Source of the DNA: Simiduia aestuariiviva
Lineage (GTDB): Bacteria > Pseudomonadota > Gammaproteobacteria > Pseudomonadales > Cellvibrionaceae
DNA length: 64,000 bases
Direction of reading: 5' to 3'
Assembly (NCBI RefSeq): GCF_014192475.1
Contig: NZ_JACHXZ010000003.1
Coordinates: 310,001-374,000, forward strand
The notes beneath the pieces were generated by a model, which made no database searches, was not told the origin of the DNA, and saw nothing but the letters and a program-made list of their open reading frames with translations. Of this stretch, positions 46,021 through 56,617 are shown piece by piece (position 1 is the stretch's first letter; the number at the start of each line of letters is the position of its first letter). Made by a program: the position numbers and the translations under genes.

Positions 46021-47253
46021 CTAAAAATTTTCAGCCAGCCACGCCTTGGCTTTGGTCCACCAAGTTGCGCCCTGATTTCGTTGCATTTGCATAGACCTCC
46101 CTTCCTGCTGTTTCATTCCATAAAATAACAATCCCACACCCGTGGAGTAGATGGGATTGTTAACAATATCGCTCAAACCACGAATATTTTGTGGCGCACC
46201 TAAGCGCACTGGCATGTGAAAAATTTCTTCTGCAAGCTCGACTACGCCTTCCATTTTGGAAGTGCCTCCCGTAAGTACGATGCCCGCTGCGACAAGATCC
46301 TCATAGCCACTGCGTCGTAACTCGGCCTGTACCAAGGTAAACAATTCGTCATAACGAGGTTCCACCACTTCAGCTAACGCTTGGCGTGACAGTTCCCGTG
46401 GTTCCCGATCGCCCACACTTGGCACTTTGATGGTTTCATCAGCACCTGTTAATTTCGCCAATGCACAAGCGTACTTAATCTTAATCTCTTCGGCGTGAGC
46501 GGTCGGGGTACGCAACGCCATAGCGATGTCATTGGTAACCTGATCCCCCGCGATGGGAATCGACTTGGTGTGACGAATACTGCCATCAGTGAAAATCGCA
46601 ATATCCGTGGTACCGCCACCTATATCAACAAGGCAAACGCCCAGGCTTTTTTCATCATCTGTTAGCACAGCGTAACTGGAAGCTAACTGCTCAAGAATGA
46701 TGTCGTCCACTTCTAGACCACATCGCTTGATACATTTCTCAATATTCTGCGCCGCATTTACCGCGCAGGTTACTAGATGCACCTTGGCCTCTAACCGAAC
46801 GCCGGACATACCCAAGGGCTCGCGCACACCCTCCTGATTATCAATGAGGTACTCCTGCGGCAATATATGCAGAATCTTCTGGTCTGCTGGTATAGCGACC
46901 GCCTGCGCCGCATCAATTACGCGATCGACATCCTGATTGAACACTTCACGATCTTTAATCGCCACAATGCCATGAGAATTCAAGCTGCTTATATGACTCC
47001 CAGCAATGCCTGCATACACAGAATCGATTTGGCAGCCAGCCATCAACTCAGCTTCTTCGACCGCACGCTGAATGGAATGAACCGTGGATTCAATATTTAC
47101 AACCACGCCCTTCTTCAGCCCAATGGACTTGTGTGAGCCAATACCTACTATTTCCAGCTCGCCGTCGCCAGATACTGCCCCCACTATTGCCACCACCTTC
47201 GAAGTGCCAATATCTAGGCCAACTATCATGCGGCTTTCGTTCACCGGTGGCAT
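46021..47253 (-). CDS. ftsA: Cell division actin-like protein FtsA
   Basis: 410 residues. IVGLDIGTSKVVAIVG (phosphate 1), VDIGGGTTDIAIF (phosphate 2) and GIVLTGGTSKMEGV (adenosine motif) are intact. The C-terminal amphipathic helix, WWTKAKAWLAENF, ties it to the membrane. It anchors FtsZ and recruits later division proteins. Follows ftsQ after 78 bases. Confidence 0.98.
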   Translation of the reverse strand: MPPVNESRMIVGLDIGTSKVVAIVGAVSGDGELEIVGIGSHKSIGLKKGVVVNIESTVHSIQRAVEEAELMAGCQIDSVYAGIAGSHISSLNSHGIVAIKDREVFNQDVDRVIDAAQAVAIPADQKILHILPQEYLIDNQEGVREPLGMSGVRLEAKVHLVTCAVNAAQNIEKCIKRCGLEVDDIILEQLASSYAVLTDDEKSLGVCLVDIGGGTTDIAIFTDGSIRHTKSIPIAGDQVTNDIAMALRTPTAHAEEIKIKYACALAKLTGADETIKVPSVGDREPRELSRQALAEVVEPRYDELFTLVQAELRRSGYEDLVAAGIVLTGGTSKMEGVVELAEEIFHMPVRLGAPQNIRGLSDIVNNPIYSTGVGLLFYGMKQQEGRSMQMQRNQGATWWTKAKAWLAENF

Positions 47254-47331
47254 AGTCTTAACCTCATTTTGTCCATTCGTTCATTCATGATCACGCTACC
47301 TGTTGTATTCGCTTCTTCCTGAAACATAATG

Positions 47332-48084
47332 CTAACTTTTTGCACGCCATCCCACTGCCGCGCCGTTGTTATATCGGACATCTACGCTAGCGACATCTTG
47401 CCAATGTTCTGCCAGCTTAACGTCGTAGATTTTGGCAAATAAACGCATCCGCTCCTGTAACCTATGACGCCCAAAAACAATTTTCACTCCGTCGCTTAAC
47501 GTAACCCGCCAACTGCCGCGGCTATCGAGCTCAATATGAGCCAACTTTAAATTTCTAGCCCCCATCAGTTCGGCAATAGTTTGATAATTCTGCATTAACT
47601 TGCCTAGCGCGCGGTCTTCAGCGTCTAACCGAGGCAAGTTTTGTAATGCCTCACCCAAATTGTCTACCAATATGAGCTCTGCCGTATTATTAACGAAGCC
47701 CCTATCGCCCCAGCGCGCAATAGGCGTCTGCTCTTGCACTTCGACCATTAAACGATCTGGCCAGCGCCGGCGAATCGATACGGTCTTGATCCAGGGATCT
47801 TGCTCCAATTCCCGCTGCAGCGCCTGAATATCAATTTTCCAAAACCCGGTGTGAATGTTGTCCGCCAACAGGTTCGCAATATGCGCCCGAGTTACCAAAC
47901 TAAATGAACCCTCAATAGCGACTTCTTGAACCGGCCGATCCCAAAGGGTCACTGCTTGATTAACAATCATTGGTGATAGCCAAACCAACAACCCAATCAC
48001 CGTTACAAGCATTAAGCTGCGACGAATTAAGCCTGGGCGCGCAGGCGCCAACTCAGCTTTTTGTGCGCCACGATTTCTACTCAT
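47332..48084 (-). CDS. ftsQ: Cell division protein FtsQ
   Basis: 250 residues: short cytoplasmic N-terminus, a transmembrane segment at about 22-42, a POTRA domain from VQEVAIEGSFSLVTRAHIANL, then the beta domain with PIARWGDRGFVNNTAELI. It links early and late division proteins with FtsB and FtsL. Its start overlaps the ddl stop by four bases (ATGA). Confidence 0.97.
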   Translation of the reverse strand: MSRNRGAQKAELAPARPGLIRRSLMLVTVIGLLVWLSPMIVNQAVTLWDRPVQEVAIEGSFSLVTRAHIANLLADNIHTGFWKIDIQALQRELEQDPWIKTVSIRRRWPDRLMVEVQEQTPIARWGDRGFVNNTAELILVDNLGEALQNLPRLDAEDRALGKLMQNYQTIAELMGARNLKLAHIELDSRGSWRVTLSDGVKIVFGRHRLQERMRLFAKIYDVKLAEHWQDVASVDVRYNNGAAVGWRAKS

Positions 48085-49028
48085 GACGCTAACGAACCTT
48101 CTAAAATCTGCATCACCAATTGATCAAAGCTCAAGCCTGCCACTTTAGCGGCCATTGGCACCAAACTATGGTCGGTCATCCCCGGCACCGTATTGACTTC
48201 AAGCATGTAAAATTTACCTGCTGAATCTGCCATAACATCTACGCGACCCCAGCCTTTGCATCCGATTGATTGGAAGCCAGCATAGGCCAGTGCTTTTAAT
48301 TCCGACTCCTGCTGTTCTGGCAATCCACACGGACACAGATAGCGCGTTTCATTCGAGTGGTACTTGGCATCGTAGTCATAGAAAGTATTGGCCGCTTCCA
48401 GTCGAATGGGTGGCAGGACCTGATCACCTAAAATTGCCACTGTGTATTCAGGGCCCTCAATTAGACGCTCTAAAATTACAGTCGTGTCTAGTGCACTCGC
48501 ACGCTCGATGGCGTCCCCTAGCGCAGCCAAAGTTTCAACTTTGGACATGCCAATACTGGAGCCTTCGTGGCTCGGCTTGACCATGACTTTGCCACCCAAT
48601 GCAGCAAATGACGCCGCAAGATCTGTGCTGTCTTCTACCACGACATACTCTGGTGTCGACAAGCCTTCACCCCGCCAAATTTGCTTGGTTCGCCATTTAT
48701 CCATGGCGATGGCCGACGCCTGAACACCGCTGCCCGTAAATGGAATGGCGAGATACTCCAAAAGCGCCTGAATTCGACCATCCTCACCGCCAGGGCCGTG
48801 CAAAGCGATAAATGCGCGATCCAAATTTGCCGCGCGTATCTTGTCGATTGCCGACCCAGCGGTATCGATTTTTATTGCATCCACGCCGTTGGCTAGCAAC
48901 GCTTGAAAAATCGCCTCCCCCGAACGCAGGCTTACTTCACGCTCAGCCGAGTTGCCACCCAACAAAACGCCCACACGACCAATTTGTGTTGGCAAAGCAT
49001 TTGAGCTTTTGGCGACTTTGCTATTCAT
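48081..49028 (-). CDS. ddl: D-alanine--D-alanine ligase
   Basis: 315 residues, short DdlB type. GVLLGGNSAEREVSLRSG opens it, HGPGGEDGRIQALLE and PFTGSG follow, and the ATP-grasp part ends with VDVMADSAGKFYMLEVNTVPGMTDHSLVP. It makes D-Ala-D-Ala for the MurF step. Starts 6 bases after murC. Confidence 0.98.
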   Translation of the reverse strand: MNSKVAKSSNALPTQIGRVGVLLGGNSAEREVSLRSGEAIFQALLANGVDAIKIDTAGSAIDKIRAANLDRAFIALHGPGGEDGRIQALLEYLAIPFTGSGVQASAIAMDKWRTKQIWRGEGLSTPEYVVVEDSTDLAASFAALGGKVMVKPSHEGSSIGMSKVETLAALGDAIERASALDTTVILERLIEGPEYTVAILGDQVLPPIRLEAANTFYDYDAKYHSNETRYLCPCGLPEQQESELKALAYAGFQSIGCKGWGRVDVMADSAGKFYMLEVNTVPGMTDHSLVPMAAKVAGLSFDQLVMQILEGSLAS

Positions 49029-49034
49029 AAATTA

Positions 49035-50456
49035 TTACCACTTTACCGTCGATAATTCTGCAGACAGCTGGCCAACGTTGCCGGCCCCCTGAGTAATTAC
49101 AATATCGTTGGGCTTGATGATATGACGCAGCGCTTGAGCCACATCCTCTACCGACTCTACAAATACCGGGTCGACAACACCGCGCGTTCGAATGCTGCGA
49201 CTTAAACTACGCCCATCCGCGCCTGGAATTGGTTCTTCACCTGCAGCATAAACCTCGAGCAATATTAAGGAATCAACTCCACTTAAAACGTCGACAAAAT
49301 CTTCGTAGAGATCACGGGTTCGGCTATAGCGATGCGGCTGATAAACCATAACGAGCCTTCGCTCAGGCCAGCCCTCTCGTACTGCTTTAATCGTTGCTCC
49401 AACTTCCCGCGGGTGGTGGCCATAGTCGTCCACCAACATTGCAGCACCCTGCTGACCGACGGGCATATCGCCATAAACTTGAAAACGACGACCCACACCC
49501 TCAAAGCCAGATAAACCAGCCTGAATTGCCGAATCCGCTACACCTTCGTCAGTGGCGACGGCGATGACAGCTAACGCGTTCAACACATTGTGTTCACCGG
49601 GCAGGTTAACGGTTACCGGCAGCGTTGCATCCTGACCGACGCGTACAACATCAAACGATGTATTCATCTTATCTTGTCGGATATTAATCGCGCGCACGTC
49701 ACAGTCTTCGCTCAGCCCATAGGTCAATACAGAGCGTGACACTTGTGGCAGCAACTCCCGAATAATCGGATCATCGCCACATAAAACCGCCAACCCATAA
49801 AATGGCAAGTTGTGTAAAAATTCGATAAACGTTTTCTTCAATACGTTGAAATCACCGCCGTATGTATCCATGTGGTCGGCATCTATGTTGGTAACCACCG
49901 ACACCATGGGCTGTAGGTGTAAAAAGGAGGCATCACTTTCATCTGCCTCTGCGACGAAATATCGGCTTTCACCCAGCTTGGCATTGCTGCCTGCACTGTT
50001 TAACAATCCACCAATAACAAACGTTGGATCTTTGCCATCTGCTGCCAATACAGAGGCCATAAGGCTCGTAGTCGTCGTTTTACCGTGGGTGCCTGCGATG
50101 GCAATGCCATGCCGATAACGCATGAGTTCACCCAACATTTCCGCGCGGCGGACGATAGGTATACGCTGCTCTTTAGCAGCCACCATTTCGGGATTGTCAG
50201 CTTTAACGGCGGTTGAATTAACAATCACATCTGCGCCCATCACATTCGCCGCATGATGACCGATAGCCACTTGTGCTCCCTTGGCCACCAAATGGCGTGT
50301 GGTATCTGATTCACGCATATCAGAACCCGAAATGTGGTACCCCATATTAATGAGCACTTCGGCAATACCACTCATGCCAGCACCGCCAATACCAATAAAG
50401 TGGATGCGGCGAATTCGGCGCATCTCCGGAATCTGATACACCTTCGACTTAACCAT
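49035..50456 (-). CDS. murC: UDP-N-acetylmuramate--L-alanine ligase
   Basis: 473 residues from the ATG at 50456, where AGGAG lies 7 bases upstream; seven earlier in-frame codons read inside mur[19 protein letters not shown] is the UDP-substrate site, [14 protein letters not shown] the P-loop, [10 protein letters not shown] the third-domain mark. It adds the first amino acid of the stem peptide. Its start overlaps the murG stop by 8 bases. Confidence 0.98.
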   Translation of the reverse strand: MVKSKVYQIPEMRRIRRIHFIGIGGAGMSGIAEVLINMGYHISGSDMRESDTTRHLVAKGAQVAIGHHAANVMGADVIVNSTAVKADNPEMVAAKEQRIPIVRRAEMLGELMRYRHGIAIAGTHGKTTTTSLMASVLAADGKDPTFVIGGLLNSAGSNAKLGESRYFVAEADESDASFLHLQPMVSVVTNIDADHMDTYGGDFNVLKKTFIEFLHNLPFYGLAVLCGDDPIIRELLPQVSRSVLTYGLSEDCDVRAINIRQDKMNTSFDVVRVGQDATLPVTVNLPGEHNVLNALAVIAVATDEGVADSAIQAGLSGFEGVGRRFQVYGDMPVGQQGAAMLVDDYGHHPREVGATIKAVREGWPERRLVMVYQPHRYSRTRDLYEDFVDVLSGVDSLILLEVYAAGEEPIPGADGRSLSRSIRTRGVVDPVFVESVEDVAQALRHIIKPNDIVITQGAGNVGQLSAELSTVKW

Positions 50457-51522
50457 TAAGTAGCTCCTGGCAGACATCTGCTACCGCTTCAGCCGCGTCA
50501 GGTGTTGCCTGAGCACGTGCGTTGTTTGCCATTTCGAGTAACCTTGCACGATTACCCAATTGAGACTGAATAATTTCACTCAAGCGCGCCGCTGACAGAT
50601 CAGCTTGAGGCAAGCACCAAGCGGCACCAACAGAGACTAACCACTGAGCATTCGCCGACTGGTGGTCATCAATTGCGTAGGGAAATGGAATAAAAATTGC
50701 GGGCAAACCAGCCGTCGCGATTTCCGAAACCGTTAGTGCACCGGCACGACACACCACTAAATCAGCCCAGCCGTAGGCTTCCGCCATATCCTCCACAAAG
50801 GCGGTGATCTGCACTGATTGCTCCACAACTTCTGCATAGGCCTGTTGACAGCTCGCCAGGTTTTTCTCACCGCACTGATGCCTAATTTCCACGCTTTTCG
50901 CAGGCAATTGCTTGCAGACCTCAGGCATTGTTTCATTGATTGCCTGTGCACCTAGACTGCCGCCTAATACCAACACGCGCAAAGGACCGGCGCGCTCTGT
51001 AAACCGTTCAACGGGTGTGGGCAACGCGGCAATTTGTGCACGCACGGGATTACCGATTCGCTCGGCGTTGGCCAAGCCCGAGTCAAATGCCTCTAAGGTT
51101 TGGCTTGCCACGCGCGCAAGCCAGCGGTTGGTCGTACCTGCAACCGCATTTTGTTCATGTATAACCAGTGGTTTGCCAAGCAGGCGCGCGGCCAATCCAC
51201 CCGGCCCAGATGCAAAGCCGCCAAAGCCCAACACTATCGCGGGATCGACCTGCCGCAACACGGACAGTGCCTGCTTGAATGACAACAACAATTTGAACGG
51301 TGCGAGCAACAGTTGCAAAGAGCCCTTGCCGCGCAAGCCTTCGACTTGGATTGTGTGGAGCTTTATGTTCGCAGCGGGTACTAGACGGGACTCAATGCCA
51401 CGCGCAGTTCCCAACCACTGAACCTCAAAGCCGCGCTCGCGTAACACCTCGGCCACTGCCAATGCGGGAAACACATGACCACCGGTACCTCCGGCCATTA
51501 ATAATGCAATGGGGCTAGTCAT
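50449..51522 (-). CDS. murG: Undecaprenyl-PP-MurNAc-pentapeptide GlcNAc transferase
   Basis: 357 residues, GT28. [19 protein letters not shown] binds the lipid pyrophosphate; [13 protein letters not shown] and [18 protein letters not shown] follow; [24 protein letters not shown]-type region holds UDP-GlcNAc. It converts lipid I to lipid II on the inner leaflet. Overlaps ftsW by 8 bases. Confidence 0.98.
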   Translation of the reverse strand: MTSPIALLMAGGTGGHVFPALAVAEVLRERGFEVQWLGTARGIESRLVPAANIKLHTIQVEGLRGKGSLQLLLAPFKLLLSFKQALSVLRQVDPAIVLGFGGFASGPGGLAARLLGKPLVIHEQNAVAGTTNRWLARVASQTLEAFDSGLANAERIGNPVRAQIAALPTPVERFTERAGPLRVLVLGGSLGAQAINETMPEVCKQLPAKSVEIRHQCGEKNLASCQQAYAEVVEQSVQITAFVEDMAEAYGWADLVVCRAGALTVSEIATAGLPAIFIPFPYAIDDHQSANAQWLVSVGAAWCLPQADLSAARLSEIIQSQLGNRARLLEMANNARAQATPDAAEAVADVCQELLNG

Positions 51523-52786
51523 TCATTCCCCCTATCGCTCTTTTTGCGGGTTTGGCCACTGCTTTTGTTGCGCGACGCTTGGCCGTTTTGACCGTAGAGC
51601 GAACCACCTGCACTTCGGATTCCCAATCTACCCTCAACACTAACCCCATGAGTGCACAGCACAACATTAAACTGCTGCCGCCGTAGCTGACGAAGGGCAG
51701 CGTCAACCCTTTAGTTGGCAAGAAACCCGAGGCGACGCCGACATTAATCAAAACTTGCACAGCAAATAACACGGAGATACCGAACATCAATAAAGCGGCA
51801 AAACAATCATTGTGCGCCATACGCTGCTTGCAACGGCGCAACAGCTCCACTATCAAGGCACCAAAAAAGGCGATGACAACGACGCCACCGACTAATCCGA
51901 ACTCTTCCGCGACAACTGCAAAAACGAAGTCCGTATGCGATTCAGGCAGGTACATCATTTTTTGAATACTGTTGCCCAACCCCTGGCCAAACCATTGGCC
52001 GTTGCCAAATGCAATTAAGGATTGGGTTAACTGGTACCCAGTATTAAACTGGTCGGCCCATGGGTCCAAATAAGTCACCAAACGCTGCAATCGGTAGGGT
52101 GATAGAAGCGCGACTGAGGTAAATAATCCGCCCCCCACCAAACACAATGCCAACATCACCCATAAGCGCAGTCCAACGAAAAACAACATCGCCATAACCA
52201 TGGCAACAATTACCACCGAACTGCCAAAGTCCGGCTCTAACAACAACAGTACGACAAAAACCCCTAAGATCGACAACGCACGCAAAAGCCCTTTATTTTG
52301 CTGACTCAATTCTTGTGCGCGCTTGGTGAGATAGCTCGCAAAAAATACCAGCAAACAAAACTTTGCCACCTCTGAGGCCTGCAGCGTCAGTGGCCCCACC
52401 ACCAGCCACCGCTGACTACCATTCACGCGCCGACCAATACCTGGCACCAGCACAAAGGCCAACAATAGAAATGCGAGCAACAACAATACCCATGCATACT
52501 TTTGCCAAACCATTAACGGCACTAATGCAACGCCAGTGCAAAGCGTCAGCCCCATGCATAAAAAAATGAGATGACGGCGCGCAAAATACCAGCCATCACC
52601 ATAGACCGTATCGGCAAATCCAATCGACGATGACGCCACCATCACGACGCCAAAGGTAAGCAGTGCCAGCCAGATAAACACTAAGCGCGACGACAATAAT
52701 TGCATCACATCTGGACGCAGCTGAGCCAGCAAATCTGGCTGCCACTGGGCGCCCAACATGGGCTTGATGGCCGCTGCCAGACTCAT
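51515..52786 (-). CDS. ftsW: Septal peptidoglycan glycosyltransferase FtsW
   Basis: 423 residues, SEDS family with about ten transmembrane segments. LVPGIGRRVNGSQRWL with its Arg and Asn, ALLEPDFGSSVVI, and LPESHTDFVFAVVAEEFG are the conserved loops, and GLTLPFVSYGGSS the late mark. It polymerises glycan from lipid II with FtsI. The basic C-terminal tail is rich in Lys/Arg/Ala. Starts four bases inside murD. Confidence 0.97.
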   Translation of the reverse strand: MSLAAAIKPMLGAQWQPDLLAQLRPDVMQLLSSRLVFIWLALLTFGVVMVASSSIGFADTVYGDGWYFARRHLIFLCMGLTLCTGVALVPLMVWQKYAWVLLLLAFLLLAFVLVPGIGRRVNGSQRWLVVGPLTLQASEVAKFCLLVFFASYLTKRAQELSQQNKGLLRALSILGVFVVLLLLEPDFGSSVVIVAMVMAMLFFVGLRLWVMLALCLVGGGLFTSVALLSPYRLQRLVTYLDPWADQFNTGYQLTQSLIAFGNGQWFGQGLGNSIQKMMYLPESHTDFVFAVVAEEFGLVGGVVVIAFFGALIVELLRRCKQRMAHNDCFAALLMFGISVLFAVQVLINVGVASGFLPTKGLTLPFVSYGGSSLMLCCALMGLVLRVDWESEVQVVRSTVKTAKRRATKAVAKPAKRAIGGMND

Positions 52787-54126
52787 GCTAGCAACCCTCG
52801 AACAGCGGCGATAAATTGCTCACCGCGATCCGCGTAACCTTTAAACATATCAAGCGAAGCACAAGCCGGTGACAACAACACTTTGTCGCCCTGCTGAGCT
52901 AAGCTATGTGCCTGAGATACCGCGTCACACATATCGCTGGCAAATCCTACCTGGACATGATTGCCGGCCAATGCAGCCAGTGCCTTTGCATCTTTTCCGA
53001 TCACAATTAACGCGCGCAAATGACGCTTCATTACCGCTTGCAACGGTGCAAAATTCGCACCCTTACCGTCGCCACCCGCAATCAACACCAACTTGTAGTC
53101 TTCGTTTGCAAAGCCTTCGATTGCCGCGAGCGTAGCGCCAACATTGGTACCCTTAGAATCATTGATATATGTGACTCCGCGCACCTCAGCAACCCACTCG
53201 CATCGATGCGGCAATCCGCTAAAGGTTTTTAAGGTTGCTAACATGGATTTCATTTCGAAACCCGCGGCTTTACCGATAGCCAAGGCAGCCAATGCATTAG
53301 CTAAATTATGTCGCCCACGAATTCTTAATTCAGCCGCGTCTAACAAAGGCTCAAATTGATACGCCAGATAATCAACACCATTCTTACGCATGATGCCAAA
53401 TTCATTAAAATCCGGCTTACCCAACCCAAAGCTCGACACCTGCATCGCGTCTGTGAGTGGTGGCTGAGTCAGCGGATCATCCCGATTGACAACTACATTG
53501 CTCGCACCAAAATAGATCCGCTGCTTGGCGGCGTGATAGGCGGCAATATTGTCGTATCGATCTTGATGGTCCTCACTGATATTCAAAACAGTTGCGACCT
53601 TGGCGCCGATACGCTGTGTGGTTTCAAGCTGAAAACTCGAAAGCTCCAACACATAGAGTTCAATATCATCATCCAGCAGGTCCAATGCGGCAGTTCCCAA
53701 ATTGCCACCCACCCCGACGTTTACCCCCGCGGCTTTTGCCATCTCGCCAACCAAGACAGTTACCGTACTTTTGGCATTGGAGCCGGTAATGGCCACAATA
53801 GGTGCCTTGGCGTGACGCACAAACAGTTCAATGTCACCAATAACTTGCACACCTTTGCTGATCACGGCTTGTATCGGCGGCAATTTAAGGGACAAGCCGG
53901 GACTCAACACAATTTCATCAAATTGTGCGAGCAAATTTTCATCCAAAGGACCAAGGTGAATTTCGACATTGGGAAATTCTGATTCGAACTCTTTTAATTG
54001 CGCTGGGGCCATACGCGAATCGAACAGCGCAAAAGGGCTGCCCTGACGGGTAAGAAAACGCGCAACAGACCGGCCGGTAACACCCAGACCAATCACAGCG
54101 GTTATTTTACTCTTCGCGATTAACAT
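52783..54126 (-). CDS. murD: UDP-N-acetylmuramoyl-L-alanine--D-glutamate ligase
   Basis: 447 residues. GLGVTGRSVARFL is the substrate site, ITGSNAKSTVTVLVGEM the P-loop (Ala where enterics have Gly, as in pseudomonads), NISEDHQDRYD and YINDSKGTNVGATLAA complete it. It adds D-Glu. Eleven bases after mraY. Confidence 0.98.
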   Translation of the reverse strand: MLIAKSKITAVIGLGVTGRSVARFLTRQGSPFALFDSRMAPAQLKEFESEFPNVEIHLGPLDENLLAQFDEIVLSPGLSLKLPPIQAVISKGVQVIGDIELFVRHAKAPIVAITGSNAKSTVTVLVGEMAKAAGVNVGVGGNLGTAALDLLDDDIELYVLELSSFQLETTQRIGAKVATVLNISEDHQDRYDNIAAYHAAKQRIYFGASNVVVNRDDPLTQPPLTDAMQVSSFGLGKPDFNEFGIMRKNGVDYLAYQFEPLLDAAELRIRGRHNLANALAALAIGKAAGFEMKSMLATLKTFSGLPHRCEWVAEVRGVTYINDSKGTNVGATLAAIEGFANEDYKLVLIAGGDGKGANFAPLQAVMKRHLRALIVIGKDAKALAALAGNHVQVGFASDMCDAVSQAHSLAQQGDKVLLSPACASLDMFKGYADRGEQFIAAVRGLLA

Positions 54127-54137
54127 TAATTATTCCG

Positions 54138-55220
54138 CTACCGTAACTTCAACGTTGCCAAGCCCACCAGCACGAGCATGACGGTGATAATCCAAAAGCG
54201 CACGATCACGCGCGGCTCGGGCCAGCCTTTCAATTCAAAATGGTGGTGCAGCGGCGCCATGCGAAATATTCGGCGACCTGTCAACTTGAAGGATGCAACC
54301 TGTAAAATAACGGAGACCGTCTCCATAACGAACACGCCCCCCATAATGAAAAACACAATTTCATGGCGGATGATTACAGCGATCACACCCAGTGCGGCGC
54401 CCAGCGCCAGCGCACCCACATCACCCATGAACACCTGTGCTGGGTAAGTGTTGAACCAGAGAAAACCAAGGCCTGCGCCAGCCAGAGCACCGCAAAATAC
54501 CACCAACTCCCCGGCACCCGGGACATAGCCAATATGCAGATAGTTGGCAAACTCAACGTGCCCAGCCAGGTACGCGATAATGCCCAGCGCTCCGCCCACC
54601 ATCACAGACGGCATAATGGCCAAGCCGTCCAACCCGTCCGTTAAGTTCACTGCATTGCTCGAACCCACAACAACGAGATAGGTCAACAAGATGAACCAAG
54701 GGCCCATGGTGATCGCAACGTCTTTAAAGAAAGGAACAAACAACTGGGTTTCTGCCGGTAGCACGGCGCTCTGATATAAAAATACAGCGGCGCCCAAGCC
54801 ACCCACCGACTGCCAAAAGTACTTCCATCTTGCCGGCAGTCCCTTCGAGTTTGACTCGACGACTTTGCGGTAGTCGTCTACCCAGCCCACGGCACCAAAA
54901 ACCAAGGTGACCAAAAGAACCACCCAAACATAGCGGTTACTTAAATCTGACCACAGCAATGCACTGGTAAAAATGGCGGCTAAAATTAGCGTGCCACCCA
55001 TGGTCGGCGTACCTGATTTACTCAAGTGACTTTGCGGACCGTCATCTCGAACCGATTGACCAATTTGCAAATAGTTCAATCGGCGAATCATCCAAGGGCC
55101 CACCAACAGCGAAATTCCCAAGGCGGTCAACACGCCTAAAATCGCACGCACAGACAGGTAGTTAATAACCCCAAATGCATTTATCCACTGCTGAAGAAAA
55201 TCTGCGAGCCAAAGTAACAT
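54138..55220 (-). CDS. mraY: Phospho-N-acetylmuramoyl-pentapeptide transferase
   Basis: 360 residues with about ten transmembrane segments. [13 protein letters not shown], the Asp pair in [22 protein letters not shown] and [10 protein letters not shown], then [14 protein letters not shown] are the active-site loops. It makes lipid I at the inner membrane. Shares one base with murF. Confidence 0.98.
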   Translation of the reverse strand: MLLWLADFLQQWINAFGVINYLSVRAILGVLTALGISLLVGPWMIRRLNYLQIGQSVRDDGPQSHLSKSGTPTMGGTLILAAIFTSALLWSDLSNRYVWVVLLVTLVFGAVGWVDDYRKVVESNSKGLPARWKYFWQSVGGLGAAVFLYQSAVLPAETQLFVPFFKDVAITMGPWFILLTYLVVVGSSNAVNLTDGLDGLAIMPSVMVGGALGIIAYLAGHVEFANYLHIGYVPGAGELVVFCGALAGAGLGFLWFNTYPAQVFMGDVGALALGAALGVIAVIIRHEIVFFIMGGVFVMETVSVILQVASFKLTGRRIFRMAPLHHHFELKGWPEPRVIVRFWIITVMLVLVGLATLKLR

Positions 55221-56617
55221 TAGGCGGTCCTCACTTGGTCTTTTATGGCCTGCACAACCAACTCCATGCGTGCACTGCGAGACCCTTTAATTAAAATATT
55301 GATACGCCCAGCCTGGCGCTCGAGTTGCTGCAGAATATGTGCAACGGCACCAGCGTGATCGTCGAACTGCGAGCTAGCCCCATACGCTTGAACAGCGTCA
55401 GCACTGAGTGGCCCTACGCCAATTACAGCCGCCAAACCAGCAGCTTTTGCATAATCACCGATTTCAGCATGCAGCTTGCGAGCGTCCGGCCCCAACTCAC
55501 CCATATCGCCCAACACCAACCAACTGTCGCCTTCAAATGCCAACAACGCGTCGATTGCTGCACGCGTAGAGTCTGGGTTCGCGTTGTAGGTGTCATCAAT
55601 GAGCGTTAATTGTGGCGTTAAACGCTCACTGTTCATCCGTCCTTTTGCCGCCTTTACCTGAGTCAAACCCTCTGCAATCGCCGACAATGGCACTCCAGCC
55701 GAATGCGCACATGCAGCGGCCGCAAGTGCATTTCGCACGTTATGCAATCCAGTGATGGGTAGCGTTACGGCAAAACTTTGCTCGCCTGCACACAACTGAA
55801 ACTGTGATCCAGTCTCCTGCACACGCACATCTTTGGCATAAAAATCTGCAGAGACCTGCTCAAGGGAAAATGTAACGCTGGCTCTATGGGTGTTTTGTTG
55901 CTGAAACTGCGGCGCGAATGCGTCATCTACATTAATGACCGCTACGCCATCGTCACCTAGGCCGTCGTAGATAGCGGACTTGGTTGTGGCAACACCCGCC
56001 AAACTGCCAAAGCCTTCGACGTGGGCGGCCATGACATTATTCACTACCGATACAGTGGGTTGCGCCATATTGGCTAAATAGGAAATCTCATCTGGACCAC
56101 TCGCACCCATTTCAACAATGGCAAAGCGGTGCTCGGGAGCCAATCGCAGGAGCGTCTGCGGCACGCCAAAGTGATTATTGAGATTGCCCTGTGTAGCAAG
56201 CACTGCATCGCCACCATAAACATGGGTGGCAATAGCGAGTAACATTTCTTTGACGGTGGTTTTACCACAACTGCCTGTAATGCCGACCAATGGACCGGTA
56301 AAAGCTTCCCGCGCTAACTGGGCTATCTGGCCCAATGCCGCATTGGTGTCACTCACTCGCCAAGCATTACGCCCATCGAGTAACTCGCCATTGGCTGTCG
56401 CCCAGTCATGAGAGACCACCACAAGCTGCGCACCGCGCCCAATGACATCCGCGATGAATTGATGTGCGTTAAAGCGATCGCCCACCAGAGCAACAAAGGT
56501 ATCGCCACTTACAACCGCACGGCTATCGGTAACAATTGGACCCAATACAGCGTCTTCACTGCCACAAATTTCACCACCAAATCGTTGGCGCAGCTGACCC
56601 AGCGTAATCGTCATCAT
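55220..56617 (-). CDS. murF: UDP-MurNAc-tripeptide--D-alanyl-D-alanine ligase
   Basis: 465 residues. [16 protein letters not shown] binds substrate, [14 protein letters not shown] is the P-loop, [12 protein letters not shown] and [18 protein letters not shown] follow. It adds D-Ala-D-Ala to finish the cytoplasmic precursor. Start overlaps the murE stop by four bases. Confidence 0.98.
   Translation of the reverse strand: MMTITLGQLRQRFGGEICGSEDAVLGPIVTDSRAVVSGDTFVALVGDRFNAHQFIADVIGRGAQLVVVSHDWATANGELLDGRNAWRVSDTNAALGQIAQLAREAFTGPLVGITGSCGKTTVKEMLLAIATHVYGGDAVLATQGNLNNHFGVPQTLLRLAPEHRFAIVEMGASGPDEISYLANMAQPTVSVVNNVMAAHVEGFGSLAGVATTKSAIYDGLGDDGVAVINVDDAFAPQFQQQNTHRASVTFSLEQVSADFYAKDVRVQETGSQFQLCAGEQSFAVTLPITGLHNVRNALAAAACAHSAGVPLSAIAEGLTQVKAAKGRMNSERLTPQLTLIDDTYNANPDSTRAAIDALLAFEGDSWLVLGDMGELGPDARKLHAEIGDYAKAAGLAAVIGVGPLSADAVQAYGASSQFDDHAGAVAHILQQLERQAGRINILIKGSRSARMELVVQAIKDQVRTA

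Noticed and set aside
53356-53982. Plus-strand ORF of 208 codons opposite murD
   Set aside because: Antisense of murD; no recognisable domain and His/Gln-rich shadow composition.
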